Below are positions 48,501 to 56,292 of a stretch of 64,000 nucleotides of DNA, piece after piece. Position numbers and translations under genes: made by a program. The notes under the pieces were generated by a model. That model saw nothing but the letters and a program-made list of their open reading frames with translations. It did no database searches and was not told the origin of the DNA. Numbering within the stretch: position 1 is the first letter of the stretch; the number at the start of each line of letters is the position of its first letter. The DNA is from Aradus depressus. Its lineage: Eukaryota; Arthropoda; Insecta; Hemiptera; Aradidae. The stretch lies in NCBI GenBank assembly GCA_963662175.1, contig OY759222.1, positions 20,284,222-20,348,221 on the forward strand, written 5' to 3'.

Positions 48501-51500
48501 ATAGCAGCTATTGATTTAAGAAAAAGAAAAAAAATATGGGCTATGAGTTAATGAAAATAAAAAATAAAATTATATCGTAATTATTTGAGAATGGACGAAG
48601 AAAATTTCAATGCATTGCCAGATTTAGTGAGTTGATAGATAACCAAACAAGATATCGCATTGAGGGTAGCAGTGACTGCTGAACAGCGAGTGGTTGCTAC
48701 TTTCTATGGGGTGCTTAACTAGAACCAATCTAATAACTGGTTCAAAACAGATGGGGGCTCATCTGTGGTACAGTTAGATGAAACATACTTTAATAGTTAT
48801 AATATTATTAGTAAATGGTGGTGTTGTGTTTTAGTTGATGACCAGGGTGGCTACGGGGATGGTGAGATGGTGAACGAGGAGCAGCAGCAACCTCTGGTGA
48901 ACGGGGACGGAGGACCCTACCCAGGGGACATGATCCGAATTACCGGGAAACCGGACAATTGTGAGGAGGCCAAGCGAGCTCTGAAGGAGAGTGAACCTAT
49001 CGTAGTCGAGGTGAGTTATGTACTTATTAAGTAGTTACGTTGAACATCCTAACGCTACTCAAAAATTGAAGTGTTCCCACACCTTTCAAAGTATAAAACT
49101 ACCAATAATAATAATCACATTAGTCTTCTAAAATCATTATAAAAAGCACGCCGTCCTTCGGAAGGAACGTTAAGCAATGGTCCTCTAGCCTGTACCATTT
49201 CAATTACTCTTTAAACACCCATAGCAAAATTTAGACTCCTATAATAGAGTCGGGCACAGGTCCATAGCGCTCAGGCCTTATGACCTGTAGTCACAATATT
49301 TTATACATTATTATATATTGAAATTGTTGAGTGATAAAAAAATATATATATATTGCAATTCGACTTGAATTTTACTTTCAAAAGTCAACTTGATCTTGTG
49401 TAAAATTTCTTCCGGGGGAGGTTTTCACCTCCTCATTCACGATGATTTTTTTAATTTCTTTAAAATCGATTTATTTGGCAGAAAACTCGAGAATTCTGTG
49501 TAATTATATATTCTGCCATGATTTCAATAGAAAAATATTGTCGAAAATTCACTGAATATCCATTCTGAGTGGCATTACTATTTTGAAACTATTTTCGGAT
49601 TTTAAGGCTACACTACAGCCATTGTGTGCCTACAACCACATGATTCTTATCGAGCAGTTTCTGACTTCCTTCTTGACATCACTTTTCCTAAGTCTTACTT
49701 AGTACGGTAGTTCACAGCTACCAACCATTTAGGACTTGGTGGTTCTTAAACCTTTGGATAGATGTTATGGCCACATTTCATATGATTTAGAATGTTTGAA
49801 TTTTATAGGCCCTGGACCAAAAAATAAAATATACTCATTGAAATGAACACAAAATACGAGCAATGATGCAGTTTTATGGAAATGAAACCTGTATTTAAAA
49901 GCTATTGTCCCCCAGCTTTGTCAGCCCATTGTGAAGGTGTACCATTTGCCGTCCGGCCATATCACTTTTCCCTATATTTTTCGAAAAATTGTGAGCTACG
50001 AGTTCCATAAATAGATTAGAGATTATTTTCAATTTCATTTCCCCTGGGTATAGACCCACACAATCTACTAATTTTTAATGTGCGATTAGATCACACTTCC
50101 CTATAATATTTTATTATCATTATCATGATATATTTTGTGTATTATAATCATATTTGATATACGTTGTACAGGTGGACGTTCCTCTGGAATACCATCGAGG
50201 GATCATCGGCCCGAAGGGGCAGAATGTGAGGGACATGATGAATTCATTTGATGTTTACATCGATGTACCAGGACCCAACAGTCAGCAGGACTTCATCAAG
50301 GTAACACACTACTTCACTCTCCTATCTCAATTGAAATGTACTTTTCACATATAGAAAGTTCTTGATTTGGTCAAAATGTTAAAGGTTTGAGTAGTGGATA
50401 TTTAACCTGAGGATGTGACTAAAATGCCTGTCTTGGTGTCATTTCTTGTCCATAGATATCATTTGAATTCGTTCATCTTACCTTACTCATCAAAAGTTTT
50501 CAGTATATTTCTGAGATACAAAAGTTAACAAAATTACATTGATAGCTTTTTGGAACTTAAAAAAAGCATAATAAATGAAACAAAAAACTTGTTTAACAAA
50601 ACTAATATTTGTCTAATTCCACAAAAATATAAAGTGTATCGGTTTTGTTAGGAGGAACTTTGTGCTGAGGATGGCGTCAGCCGAAACCAGTACACTTTAT
50701 GTATATATTTTTGTGCAATTAGACAATATAAAAGTTAAACAATTTATTTGTTTTTATTAATTTTTTAGCTTTCCACATATATTGACACAAATCGCAGAAA
50801 TGTATTCTGACAAAAAAGGTTAGGTTCAGTCTACAAAATTATAATATTTTATCTGTCTTTATATTATTTCGTTCATTTGGGCTTCTTCAGAGTGTATACT
50901 CTTTTATGTTCTAACATACATGCCGCTTGTCATAAAAGTAAGATTTCAAAGTGTCCTGAAGAAGAACGAATGTTCTTTAAATGATTTGTCAAAAAAACAA
51001 TTCACTGTGTAATGAGTGTAAACTATTTTTAAATGTGAGAGAACCAAAATGTGTTTATTAAATCAGAATCGGGTTGCGTCCAGTTCCGCTAATTGATTCA
51101 CTAGAAAATATATATTTTGGAGTCCGAAAAGTCTGAGGTCCATCAGCATGTCATGAAGGCTAATGGAAACTACAGGATTCCAAAATATATATTATATATA
51201 CTGACATACATATATCTTGGAACCTCAGGTTGAACCGAACATTAAAGTATATATTTCTGAAAATTTAATTCGCGAGACTGGATGCAACCTGATTGTGATC
51301 TAAAATACAAATTATAAAGACAATTCCTTCTTCTTCGGGGCTTTTTCTAATCTGAAGATACCCAAATGGGCGAAATATAACTGATACTATCCTTGAGTTC
51401 CATAGTGGTTATGAATGGAGCTCACAGTATATGAACTTACTATGTACTATTGTAAAAATGTTGACTTCAGTTTCATGTAAGTAACATTATGTTTTACAGA

Positions 51501-54276
51501 TTACAGGGGCTCCAGTGGCTGTGGAAAGAGCAAGGGAGGGGATCCTTGAAGAAATGAAGAAGATTGACGAGGAAAAACAGGACAGAGCGCTTAAATCTTT
51601 CAAACTTACTGTGAGATATGATTTCATTTGTTATTTTTTTTAATATAAAGAATTGCATTGCATCTCTCCGCAAATGTTAATTCAATGTATCAATAGTGAT
51701 ATTTCATGTATTTTTATGGAGTACTTTTAAAAATTATTTCTCAAAAAATATCTTATTTTTGGGTGCGGATATGTATAAATCCTCGCAGATTAGATATACG
51801 TGTTGGGAGGGCTGATCCAATGCTCTCATGCCTTCTCTGTTAGCTCTACTCTGGGAGTCCTAAATTTTGCCTACCCAGGTTTAGTTACCTAAGAGGTCTT
51901 TAACGAGTACCTGACATCGCACATTCTCGTGACCTTCGCGTAACGTTCCATCCGAAGGACGGCGTGCTCTCAGATACTCACGTTACCTCTGGACTAACAG
52001 CGCTCTCAGGCTGAAAATACATTCATAAAATTATTGGTGGCCGTTACAGTTGGGAAGCCGTTTCGTTTAGGCTTTGTGAACCTTTTCAGTATATAATTTT
52101 TTTTGTTATTATTTTTTTAATTAAATATTTTACATTATTTTCATTTTAGCTTGACGTTGATCCTGATTACCATCCGAAAATTATTGGCAAAAAGGGAAGC
52201 GTTATAAGTAAAATAAGAGAGAAACATGGTGTTCAAATCAACTTTCCACGTCGTGGGGACCCTGACGAGAACATCATCACGATCCAGGGCTACGAGGACA
52301 AGGCCATTGCTGCTAAGGAGGACATTTTGGCTATTGTTAGCCAACTGGTAAACACTTTTTTTTAATTAAACATCTTCTTTGCCCTTCCTTCATTGTGTAG
52401 CAACGTCACAGCGGAATTAAGCCAACTGATAGCCTGTAGTGACTCCCTGTCGGCTCTATTGGCCATGGGGAATTAGTATTCAGCACATCTTGTCCAAAAC
52501 ATACTGATGGCCCTGGGGTCATTAATAAGAAACCAGATTTCAACTTTCTTCTGGATCCCAGGTCATAGTGGCATTGCGGTTAACGAGTCAGCAGATACGA
52601 ATGCCAGGCGCGCCATACTAGGACTGCCCACAACCGAGGTCTCTGTAAGTGAATACGTTGCCTACATCAAGGAAAAAGTCTGGATCAAATGGCAGATTTT
52701 GTGGCTCGGTATGACCGATAATAAGCTAAGGATCATCAAAAGCTCCACTCGAGTCATGCTTCCAACCGTACCGCTCTCCGACGCTCCGTTGGCGCGCAAT
52801 CCTATTATACCTTTTGTGAGTTCAGATAGAATTTGTTCACTCCCATTGGTCATGAACTCAGGCATATTGTGAAATGAATTTTAAAGACTCGCATCTATCG
52901 CTTGTCCATCCTCCTTGCACAAGTCTGCAATGACCTATCATTTCTCCGTTCCGTTCCTCCTCAACATTCACTGAACGTTTAGCGAGTAACCGAGTTGAAC
53001 GGTGTACACGCCTCCATAAAATTTTCATTGTTAATCCACTGGCTAGGATCTCCTTGGACATTTCCTGAAAATATCCTGGATTTAGGCAGAAAGATGTCTG
53101 CGCGTTCAATTTCTTGGTAGTTATTCAGGCAAAAAATAACGAATTGACTTGAAATAAGTCCCTTAAAAAATGTTGGATTATTTTAGGTTATATGAAATGT
53201 GTTTTAGAAATTAGTTTGTTACTTTGAACCTATATATCTCATTTCAAAGCCAGCAAATAAAATGTTGGACACGCTAAAATAAAGGCTTGAATTAAAGCAC
53301 ATTGAGCCCACTTCATTGAGTTTTCTTTTTTAATTATAAAAATGTATTTTTCCCTAAAGAGCACTTGATTTATTTTTGTTGAATGTTTATTATTATTACT
53401 TAGCCGGTGGGCTATGTATTTCCCCAGCAAGAATTAAATCAATTACGTTTGGCCTCCTATAGCACGAGAAGGTGACTCCCGAAGGGTCTTAACTAAAAGA
53501 TCCCCTGGTACACCTTGAAATGTTCGTGCTACCATGAAGTCTTAACGTTTTTTTTTTTCAGAACGAACTGGCTCGAGAGGAAATAGAGATTGACGCTCGT
53601 GTGCACTCCCGTCTGATCGGCTCCCGTGGGTGGTCCATCCGGAAGATCATGGAGAAGTTCCAGGTGGAGATCAAGTTCCCGAGGGGGACTGACCCCAACC
53701 CCAACTTAGTGACCATCATAGGCCAAGAAGAGAATGTACTGGATGCCAAGGAACATCTCAAGTCTCTGGAGGATGAATATGTAAGTAAATAGTTGTCTGT
53801 TGATATTTATTTATTTATGGTCTTGTGTTAAAAAGTGTCCTAAAATGAAAAAATTGGTAGGGGAGAGAGTTCGCTTGTCTGAGTAGATGCTCCTAGAAAT
53901 AACTTAACAATGAATACCATAAGTTTCTGGAAATGAGGTTATCTTGACTCAGTCCTTTTAGTTTCTCATGAACCAACTTTTTTTCTTTTTTTTTATATAG
54001 AATAATGTTGGTTTTTCTGCATTATCTTTAATTAATTGTCTGTTTTAGTTGGACGAGGTTGAGGAACAGGAGATGCGAGAGATGCGCTCTCACCCAGGAC
54101 GCTCCAGTGGGGACGGTTCCGGAGGTGGGGGGGCAGCGGTGGCTGGCTTCGTGGTCAAAGGTGCTCCCTGGGAGCAACAGGCACCCGACACCGCCTCCAC
54201 CCGGGACTTTCCCAGCTTCGGTGCGGCCCCCGGGGGTGGTGGGGGCCCGGCCCCCTCCTGGGGCCCACGACGGTGA
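24366..54276 (+). CDS. HDLBP: Vigilin (HDLBP / Drosophila Dp1), multi-KH RNA-binding protein
   Basis: Vigilin is a cytoplasmic and ER-associated RNA-binding protein that binds many mRNAs through tandem KH domains and affects translation and mRNA stability. Twenty-one coding exons, listed separately, join without a frame break into about 1240 residues, against 1268 in human. The N-terminal region carries the conserved DEVFPALP segment. Fifteen KH-type modules follow from about residue 55 to 1165. Most keep a GxxG loop: GKAG, GPKG, GRKG, GKNG, GQKG, GKGG, GAGG, GKSG, GNKG, GPKG, GKKG, GSRG. Modules 1, 3 and 11 are degenerate. The C-terminus has the family tail GFVVKGAPWE, DFPSFGA and SWGPRR. 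The ATG at 24366 has A at -3 and G at +4. The gene is stretched to about 30 kb by transposons in its introns. Confidence 0.97.
24702..24789 (+). repeat. 44-bp direct duplication
   Basis: ataaaactctataattccat through gagggagtggtttga occurs twice in tandem in vigilin intron 1. Confidence 0.85.
24957..25728. mobile_element. Long-TIR fold-back element
   Basis: ataaagggtctagccagata at left and the complement of ataaaggatctagccggata at right. Inverted arms extend at least 130 bp with high identity, and looser pairing continues toward the centre. Frames inside are only mirror-image shadows. Confidence 0.75.
26363..26552 (-). mobile_element. tRNA-derived SINE copy 9 (partial)
   Basis: Antisense tail (tcatgcccgggctataaata) to ccatccgaagggcggcatgc; head missing. 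Confidence 0.8.
26653..26918. mobile_element. Fold-back element C3
   Basis: Near-perfect palindrome: aacacttgttttttgaacac ... accggtttcggcttatgcca / loop / tgacgatggcgtaagcc ... caaaaaacaagtgttttat. Arms are about 125 bp; best copy of the family. Confidence 0.85.
27850..28512. mobile_element. Fold-back element carrying the 43-bp minisatellite
   Basis: Left arm ataatatattattacag with cgtttcgggaagcacttcc, and right arm gatgggagtgcttcccaaac with ataataatatattatatta, are inverted. Arms are about 60-110 bp. Confidence 0.6.
27922..28265 (+). repeat. 43-bp minisatellite, 8 units
   Basis: aatacgagtacttgtgttct starts every 43 bases (27922, 27965, ... 28223). Only a few substitutions separate units. 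A decayed ninth unit follows. Confidence 0.92.
28979..29194 (+). CDS. HDLBP: Vigilin coding exon 2 (KH1, degenerate)
   Basis: Residues 55-126 (VFRVPGEERRFDH ... ILSIFQTQ). Aligns with the first vigilin KH module, which lacks a standard GxxG loop. Phase 0 at both ends. Confidence 0.93.
29195..30338. other. Vigilin intron 2, left part
   Basis: AT-rich with a short GC/CA-rich patch (about 29455-29495). No exon or named repeat. Confidence 0.45.
30339..31330 (-). repeat. Family B repeat copy 8, interrupted
   Basis: Antisense copy (aatcaccagcaatgtacttc ... ggatccttata), continuing as ctaaattttgtgtcgatgca after the pogo-like insertion at 30472-31147. The pre-insertion consensus ccttatactaaatttt is restored when one TA is removed. 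Confidence 0.75.
30472..31147. mobile_element. pogo/Tigger-like non-autonomous transposon P2
   Basis: Ends cagtagaacctcttaaagtc and the complement of cagtagaacctctataagtc, flanked by TA. It is 676 bp, full of degenerate ctcgaa/gtcgaa motifs, with no transposase. Confidence 0.88.
31388..31514 (+). mobile_element. tRNA-derived SINE copy 10 (tail half)
   Basis: ttaggtaaataaaatattta through gcccgggcatgagttataat. Confidence 0.75.
31525..31700 (+). repeat. Family B repeat copy 9 (partial)
   Basis: Sense middle section: gtttgtctgtgaatacg, atgaaattttatatgtacat. It ends about 70 bases before vigilin exon 3. Confidence 0.55.
31772..31978 (+). CDS. HDLBP: Vigilin coding exon 3 (KH2)
   Basis: Residues 127-195 with IPKEHHRLILGKAGARLKEI, a canonical KH core (GKAG loop). 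Ends IISDEQ before gtaact; phase 0. Confidence 0.95.
32367..33008 (+). repeat. 57-bp minisatellite, 11 units, in vigilin intron 3
   Basis: gctggtgatggaacctcc recurs about every 57 bases from 32405 to 32975. The unit is GC-rich and a multiple of 3, so long open frames appear on both strands. One unit has lost a base (near 32650). Units alternate between cggcggctgctg and ccgtgggtgctg variants. Confidence 0.93.
33278..33493 (+). CDS. HDLBP: Vigilin coding exon 4 (KH3, degenerate)
   Basis: Residues 196-267, SKKAFERISIPKIYHPFISG ... TIHVSM. The GxxG position reads GPFG, as in the atypical third module of other vigilins. Strong T-tract acceptor; donor atg/gtaaca; phase 0. Confidence 0.94.
33494..34227. 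other. Vigilin intron 4, left part
   Basis: AT-rich. Short frames at 33805-34073 show no family resemblance. No gene called. Confidence 0.4.
34228..34790. mobile_element. Long-TIR element with TACCGGGT ends
   Basis: taccgggtagtccaccataa at left and the complement of taccgggtggtccatcataa at right, with TA at the ends. The inverted arms continue for most of each half (about 250 bp each), with a loop near 34490-34530. No transposase. Confidence 0.82.
34994..35174 (+). CDS. HDLBP: Vigilin coding exon 5 (KH4)
   Basis: Residues 268-328, VEVSKMQHKYVIGPKGTGIA with a GPKG loop, ending DKLGS plus a split codon (phase 1) at donor agtg/gttagt. Confidence 0.94.
35241..36058. mobile_element. DNA element with 'gagcaaacattcaaacc' inverted ends
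   Basis: gagcaaacattcaaaccgtg at left and the complement of gagcaaacattcaaaccatg at right. Internal copies of a related tcattc-aaaa-gtg-tttcctcc motif. No coding sequence recognised. Confidence 0.6.
36270..36405 (+). repeat. Family B repeat copy 10 (hairpin-end fragment)
   Basis: tctagctttccgaagtatag with atcagaaatttgatgttga. Confidence 0.55.
36420..36558 (+). mobile_element. tRNA-derived SINE copy 11 (tail half)
   Basis: aggactcctactgtagagtc through gcccgggaatgagtcac. Confidence 0.8.
36820..37439. mobile_element. pogo/Tigger-like element, right end clear (P4)
   Basis: The right end, reverse-complemented, reads cagtagactctctcttatcc followed by ggcgttctgtta, a Tigger-like terminus beside TA. 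The matching left end is not readable, so its left border is a guess. Confidence 0.4.
37702..37832 (+). CDS. HDLBP: Vigilin coding exon 6 (start of KH5)
   Basis: Residues 328-371: MVYAKANSVQAVTVNAPSWI then HKYIIGRKGANIKQIT (GRKG loop). Enters in phase 1, exits in phase 0 at caag/gtaaat. Confidence 0.95.
37833..38574. other. Vigilin intron 6, left part
   Basis: AT-rich. It includes a fragment related to the gtttcgggaagcac family near 38430-38475 (cctttcgggcattactcc). No gene. Confidence 0.4.
38575..38712 (+). repeat. Family B repeat copy 11 (hairpin end)
   Basis: cttgctatgcgaagtatagg, gtcagaaattcgatattgaa. Confidence 0.6.
39422..39712 (+). CDS. HDLBP: Vigilin coding exon 7 (end of KH5, KH6)
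   Basis: Residues 372-468: VHVQFTEKEDKITIEGPPEE, then VDPKYFKHIIGKNGANVNRL with a GKNG loop. Phase 0 at both ends. Confidence 0.95.
39790..40312 (+). repeat. Family B repeat copy 12, interrupted by SINE 12
   Basis: Sense pieces 39790-39977 and 40248-40312 flank an antisense SINE. Confidence 0.6.
39978..40247 (-). mobile_element. tRNA-derived SINE copy 12
   Basis: Near full-length antisense copy ending in the head ctaagctaccgacgccctc. Middle part diverged. Confidence 0.8.
40473..40629 (+). CDS. HDLBP: Vigilin coding exon 8 (KH7; GC donor)
   Basis: Residues 469-521: DHRYHRSLIGQKGEAIKEVR (GQKG loop), ending FFPSP plus one base. The frame demands a donor at ccag/gcatgt (GC-AG intron), which aligns FPSPDQKSD with vertebrate FPDPAQKSD. 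The nearby gtaacc donor would put a stop into the next exon. Confidence 0.92.
40630..41171. other. Vigilin intron 8, left part
   Basis: AT-rich intron with no recognised repeat or exon. Confidence 0.4.
41172..41510 (+). mobile_element. tRNA-derived SINE copy 13 (full, best preserved)
   Basis: gggcgccggtagctcagtgg head, gggttcgtaacccgaccg B box, body cgccgtccttcggatggga, tail gcccgggcatgagtcat. Closest to the family consensus in this window. Confidence 0.92.
41600..41868 (-). mobile_element. tRNA-derived SINE copy 14
   Basis: Antisense, from tcatgcctaggctttaactc to tgagccacgggcgccc, with an internal deletion. Confidence 0.82.
41953..42150 (+). mobile_element. tRNA-derived SINE copy 15 (old)
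   Basis: Diverged: aagattcgaatcccggctag B box, ggaggggacgttaaat, agtactcgttaaaaacc. Confidence 0.65.
42365..42537 (+). CDS. HDLBP: Vigilin coding exon 9 (end KH7, start KH8)
   Basis: Residues 521-578: QKSDIVKLRGVKEEVDKC, then YGCHKYIIGKGGCNIKK (GKGG loop). Phase 1 in, phase 0 out. Confidence 0.95.
42538..43109. other. Vigilin intron 9, left part
   Basis: No exon or named repeat; AT-rich. Confidence 0.4.
43110..43715 (+). repeat. Family B repeat copy 13 (full length, reference copy)
   Basis: Starts with the hairpin acttcccaagctatacaaag and runs through aaatcgaagctgag, gtgtttgtctgtgaacacg, gaatgtatcgacacgaaat-type blocks, gtcgactaattttggaggg, to ggggaagtacattgccggtg attcacc. About 605 bp with no reading frame. 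Confidence 0.75.
43818..43949 (+). CDS. HDLBP: Vigilin coding exon 10 (end of KH8)
   Basis: Residues 579-622, LREETNTTVEMPSEGTKADV ... IIMKIQNEQ. Phase 0. Lower GC than the other vigilin exons. Confidence 0.93.
44061..44736. mobile_element. pogo/Tigger-like non-autonomous transposon P3
   Basis: Ends cagtgtaaactccatttaac and the complement of cagtgtaaactctatatagc, flanked by TA. It is 676 bp with atttaacgacaa motifs inside both ends. No intact transposase. Confidence 0.85.
44785..44931 (+). CDS. HDLBP: Vigilin coding exon 11 (KH9)
   Basis: Residues 623-671, EEVSIPPKMYNSLIGAGGKL (GAGG loop) ... DSKSDK. Phase 0; donor gacaag/gtgagc. Confidence 0.95.
44932..45901. other. Vigilin intron 11
   Basis: Half of the 'ggtttcggca' fold-back core near 45060-45110. 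A GC-richer anonymous block lies at 45470-45770. No exon recognised. Confidence 0.4.
45902..46060 (+). CDS. HDLBP: Vigilin coding exon 12 (end KH9, start KH10)
   Basis: Residues 672-724, VTLRGPKDDVKKAKQLLLEQ then PQYHKYLIGKSGANINR (GKSG loop). Phase 0. Confidence 0.95.
46191..46325 (+). CDS. HDLBP: Vigilin coding exon 13 (end of KH10)
   Basis: Residues 725-769, IRESTGTRIIFPSDRDDDKE ... AAIEKM. Phase 0. The next 115 bases repeat themselves partly (gtaactatagtggtctttta). Confidence 0.95.
46520..46738 (+). CDS. HDLBP: Vigilin coding exon 14 (KH11, degenerate)
   Basis: Residues 770-842, VDQKHHKHFIARRCEVLRQL. The loop reads ARRC instead of GxxG, matching the atypical module of vertebrate vigilin (RRG). 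Phase 0. Confidence 0.95.
46976..47296 (-). mobile_element. tRNA-derived SINE copy 16 (near full)
   Basis: Antisense from catacccgggctttaactac to cacacctaccggcactctc. Confidence 0.85.
47505..47770. repeat. Fold-back element, ~70-bp arms
   Basis: aaaacaatttaataggaaaa ... gttatccttgagcctaa is mirrored by ttaggctcaaaggataacac ... ttcctattaagttgttttta. Confidence 0.65.
48159..48294 (+). CDS. HDLBP: Vigilin coding exon 15 (KH12, first half)
   Basis: Residues 843-888, IICEIPQRHHRAVMGNKGFK (GNKG loop) to KFPDRNVR; exits in phase 1. Confidence 0.95.
48318..48400 (-). repeat. Family B repeat copy 14 (distal end)
   Basis: gtaagggaaatgtactttc... with cgaattaatcaattaag; fragment only. Confidence 0.45.
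48470..48780 (+). pseudogene. PIF/Harbinger transposase N-terminal remnant
   Basis: The frame reads AAIDLRKRKKNMGYEL, then after a shift MDEENFNALPDLV, then stops, then ITKQDIALRVAVTAEQRVVA. This matches the HARBI-type start (MDEE-F--L--LV ... I-K-DT--R-AI---ERL--TLRFL). Frameshifts and stops show it is dead. It ends about 50 bases before vigilin exon 16. Confidence 0.6.
48835..49010 (+). CDS. HDLBP: Vigilin coding exon 16 (KH12 insert and second half)
   Basis: Residues 888-946. An acidic/Gln/Gly insert (GDGEMVNEEQQQPLVNGDGG) precedes GDMIRITGKPDNCEEAKRAL. Vertebrate vigilin has a comparable insert here. Phase 1 in, phase 0 out. Confidence 0.94.
49145..49292 (+). mobile_element. tRNA-derived SINE copy 17 (fragment)
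   Basis: agcacgccgtccttcggaag, cctgtaccat, atagagtcgggca; degraded. Confidence 0.65.
49293..50171. other. Vigilin intron 16, right part
   Basis: AT-rich; no exon or named repeat. Confidence 0.4.
50172..50300 (+). CDS. HDLBP: Vigilin coding exon 17 (KH13)
   Basis: Residues 947-989, VDVPLEYHRGIIGPKGQNVR (GPKG loop) ... QQDFIK. Phase 0. Confidence 0.95.
50571..50760. mobile_element. Fold-back element C4
   Basis: ttgtctaattccacaaaaat ... gtgtatcggttttg / loop with gaggatggcgtcagc / aaaccagtacac ... gcaattagacaatat. Imperfect copy of family C. Confidence 0.7.
51062..51302. mobile_element. Small inverted-repeat element (MITE)
   Basis: cagaatcgggttgcgtccag at left and, reverse-complemented from the right, cacaatcaggttgcatccag. 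It is about 240 bp with an AT palindrome in the middle. Confidence 0.6.
51500..51610 (+). CDS. HDLBP: Vigilin coding exon 18 (end of KH13, linker)
   Basis: Residues 990-1026, ITGAPVAVERAREGILEEMK then KIDEEKQDRALKSFKLT. Phase 0; donor ttact/gtgaga. Confidence 0.93.
51808..52010 (-). mobile_element. tRNA-derived SINE copy 18
   Basis: Antisense: ggagtcctaaattttgccta, taacgagtacctgacatcgc, ccatccgaaggacggcgtgc. Both ends worn. Confidence 0.8.
52150..52347 (+). CDS. HDLBP: Vigilin coding exon 19 (KH14)
   Basis: Residues 1027-1092, LDVDPDYHPKIIGKKGSVIS (GKKG loop) ... ILAIVSQL. Phase 0. Confidence 0.95.
52385..52870 (+). pseudogene. LINE ORF2 RNase H fragment (R1/I/Jockey-type)
   Basis: Reads CSDSLSALLAM, a stop, then STFFWIPGHSGIAVNESADT with NARRAI. 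This is the RNase H tail of non-LTR retrotransposon polyproteins (WIPGHSGI-GNE-AD). It lacks the upstream reverse transcriptase and contains stops. Confidence 0.85.
53400..53470 (-). repeat. Family B repeat copy 15 (fragment)
   Basis: ggctatgtatttccccagca followed by aattacgtttggcctcc. Confidence 0.45.
53562..53780 (+). CDS. HDLBP: Vigilin coding exon 20 (KH15)
   Basis: Residues 1093-1165, DARVHSRLIGSRGWSIRKIM (GSRG loop) ... KSLEDEY. Phase 0; donor tat/gtaagt. Confidence 0.95.
54049..54276 (+). CDS. HDLBP: Vigilin terminal coding exon 21
   Basis: Residues 1166-1240 then TGA. LDEVEEQEMREM helix, Gly-rich linker, then the conserved tail GFVVKGAPWE, STRDFPSFGA and SWGPRR. Confidence 0.96.
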   Translation: MDEVEEQEMREMRSHPGRSSGDGSGGGGAAVAGFVVKGAPWEQQAPDTASTRDFPSFGAAPGGGGGPAPSWGPRR

Positions 54277-55625
54277 GCCCGTCCTTCCTCTCACCCTCCA
54301 CCTCTGCTGCTTGCTGGGCTTCAGACCAGCCTAACGCTTCACCACAACAGAGTCGGATTATAAAAACAAAAAAATAAATAAGAAAAAAAAGGAAGAAATT
54401 TGACAAAAAAAAAAAGAAAAAAAAATAGGAAAAAATAAGAAAAAAATTCAAAAAAATAGCCAAAAAAATTCTATACTCCTGGGCGGAATAAAGGTTGAAT
54501 TTTTTTTGTTTTATTATTCTAAAAATAAAATATGAGGAGCCCAGATGCCAAGAAGCACAAATGTATTTTTCACAATAAATTAGTTTTTTTACGGCGAAAT
54601 ATACCGGAAATGTATCTTCTCTTTTTGCAGATTACAAAAATTAACTGAATAATAGGGAAAATAGGGATGAAAAGGGCTCTCAACATTGTCATGGAGTGTT
54701 CATTTAATTTTTGAGGGTTCGATGATGTAGACAACTAAAACTACTTTTAACATATGGTGGCCATGAACTCTTCTGAGATAACATCTTATAATAAATATTA
54801 TATCAGAATTGTCCACAATTAGCTTTAATTGTTTTTATTTTCAACTTAGCTTCTGTAGAATAATGAAAATTATTTTGGAAAAATTGTTCAAGAAAACAAA
54901 AAATGTCATTGTCAGAACCTTTTGATTATGTCCTTCTAATCAAATTAACTAATAAAATAAGAATATATATTTTTTCTGCGGTTGCAAGAAGATATAAGTG
55001 CACTTGCATTTTGAACTCACTTATGCTAGTGGTTTCTTCATATATTTACCACACAGTGTTGTTGGGTTCCTTCACATTGAGGATGATACTCTCGCAAGAT
55101 CCTGGATCCTCTTCGCATCTGGGCTCCGCTTCTCATATCTTAAGAGAGCCTGGGGACAAAATGCCTTTATTTTTTTATAATTTATCTTATATAACTACAA
55201 ATTTTTACAAAAAAAAAAAAATAAAAATTTTTGAGTCCTGTAATACCACGTATTTCTCCTCTCGTCCTTGTTATCAATAGTATAATGTATGACGAATTAT
55301 GAAAGTTTTAAACTATAAAAAATTAATAATATATTCCGTTCTTTCTTTTTAAAAAAGAAAAAAAATAATAATTTAATATATTTTATTAAATCATATATCG
55401 ATTAAACATTTTTAAAAAGAAGTATAATCGGGAAAGGAAATATTTTCCTTTCAAATTTTTTCATATCATGATATCTTCGTACAATGTGAGTTGATTTATA
55501 TAATATATTATTTGTTGTATCTGTTTTATTTTTATTTTTTAATTTGCTATATAGAAAAAAATATATATTATAAATGTGTATGATTTATAAAATAAAATAT
55601 GTATAATTAAATGAATAAAGTGAAT
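54277..55625 (+). other. HDLBP: Vigilin 3' UTR and downstream AT-rich sequence
   Basis: A first AATAAA lies at 54487-54492 after an unusually A-rich stretch (54355-54470). A second one lies at 55613-55618 followed by an A-run, so the UTR may be about 0.2 or 1.3 kb. Frames inside are not convincing. Confidence 0.5.
54487..54492 (+). terminator. HDLBP: Proximal polyadenylation signal of vigilin
   Basis: AATAAA 211 bases past the stop, followed by a T-rich element. Confidence 0.5.
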
Positions 55626-55989
55626 AAAAAAAAAAAAATAGAAAAAATATATATAAAACTTATAAATTTGTTATTGAGTAAAACAGACTGAAAAAAGTGA
55701 TTTTTTTTCTTTCTTTTTGTTTTTTGCGGTGAAAGTAAGAAATGTTTCAGCAGTTTGTGGACTGAAGTATAGACGCCCATAAATATGCTCTGTTTTTTTT
55801 GTTTGAGGGTCGATTATTATTATTATTAATAATACTGTATAATTGTTAATGAAGACAATATTTTTTAACAAGAAAAAGAGTAATGTTGGGCCTCACTCTT
55901 AAAGGTTGGATATAATAAACGACCAAAAAAAACATAAAATGTGTTATTTTTTTTATTTATTTACCCTGTTCATAATCGTAAGAAGTTCT

Positions 55990-56292
55990 GTTGGTAGTCA
56001 GTATCTATGTACTTCCCCAGCAAGAACTAATACATTCATTATATCGGCAGTGAAAATGGTATTTAAGTGGATCTCCTCTTCTCTGCTACCTTCGAACGAT
56101 TTCGCGGAAAATTAATAAATCCATCCTTATGATATTTTGAATTTCGTTTCAGTACGTTCATTACAACGGCAGTTAATAGAGTTTTTGTGTTAAGCCTCCC
56201 CCACTAATCCCCCTTCTCTGGCTGACCATCAATTTGTGCAATCCTTAGAGGGTTCTGAATAAACAGATAAAATTTCGTGTCAATAAAATTTC
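55990..56292 (-). repeat. Family B repeat copy 16
   Basis: Antisense: ctatgtacttccccagcaag ... tacattcattatatcggcag ... ataaaatttcgtgtcaat. The hairpin end is missing; a LINE fragment abuts it. Confidence 0.65.
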
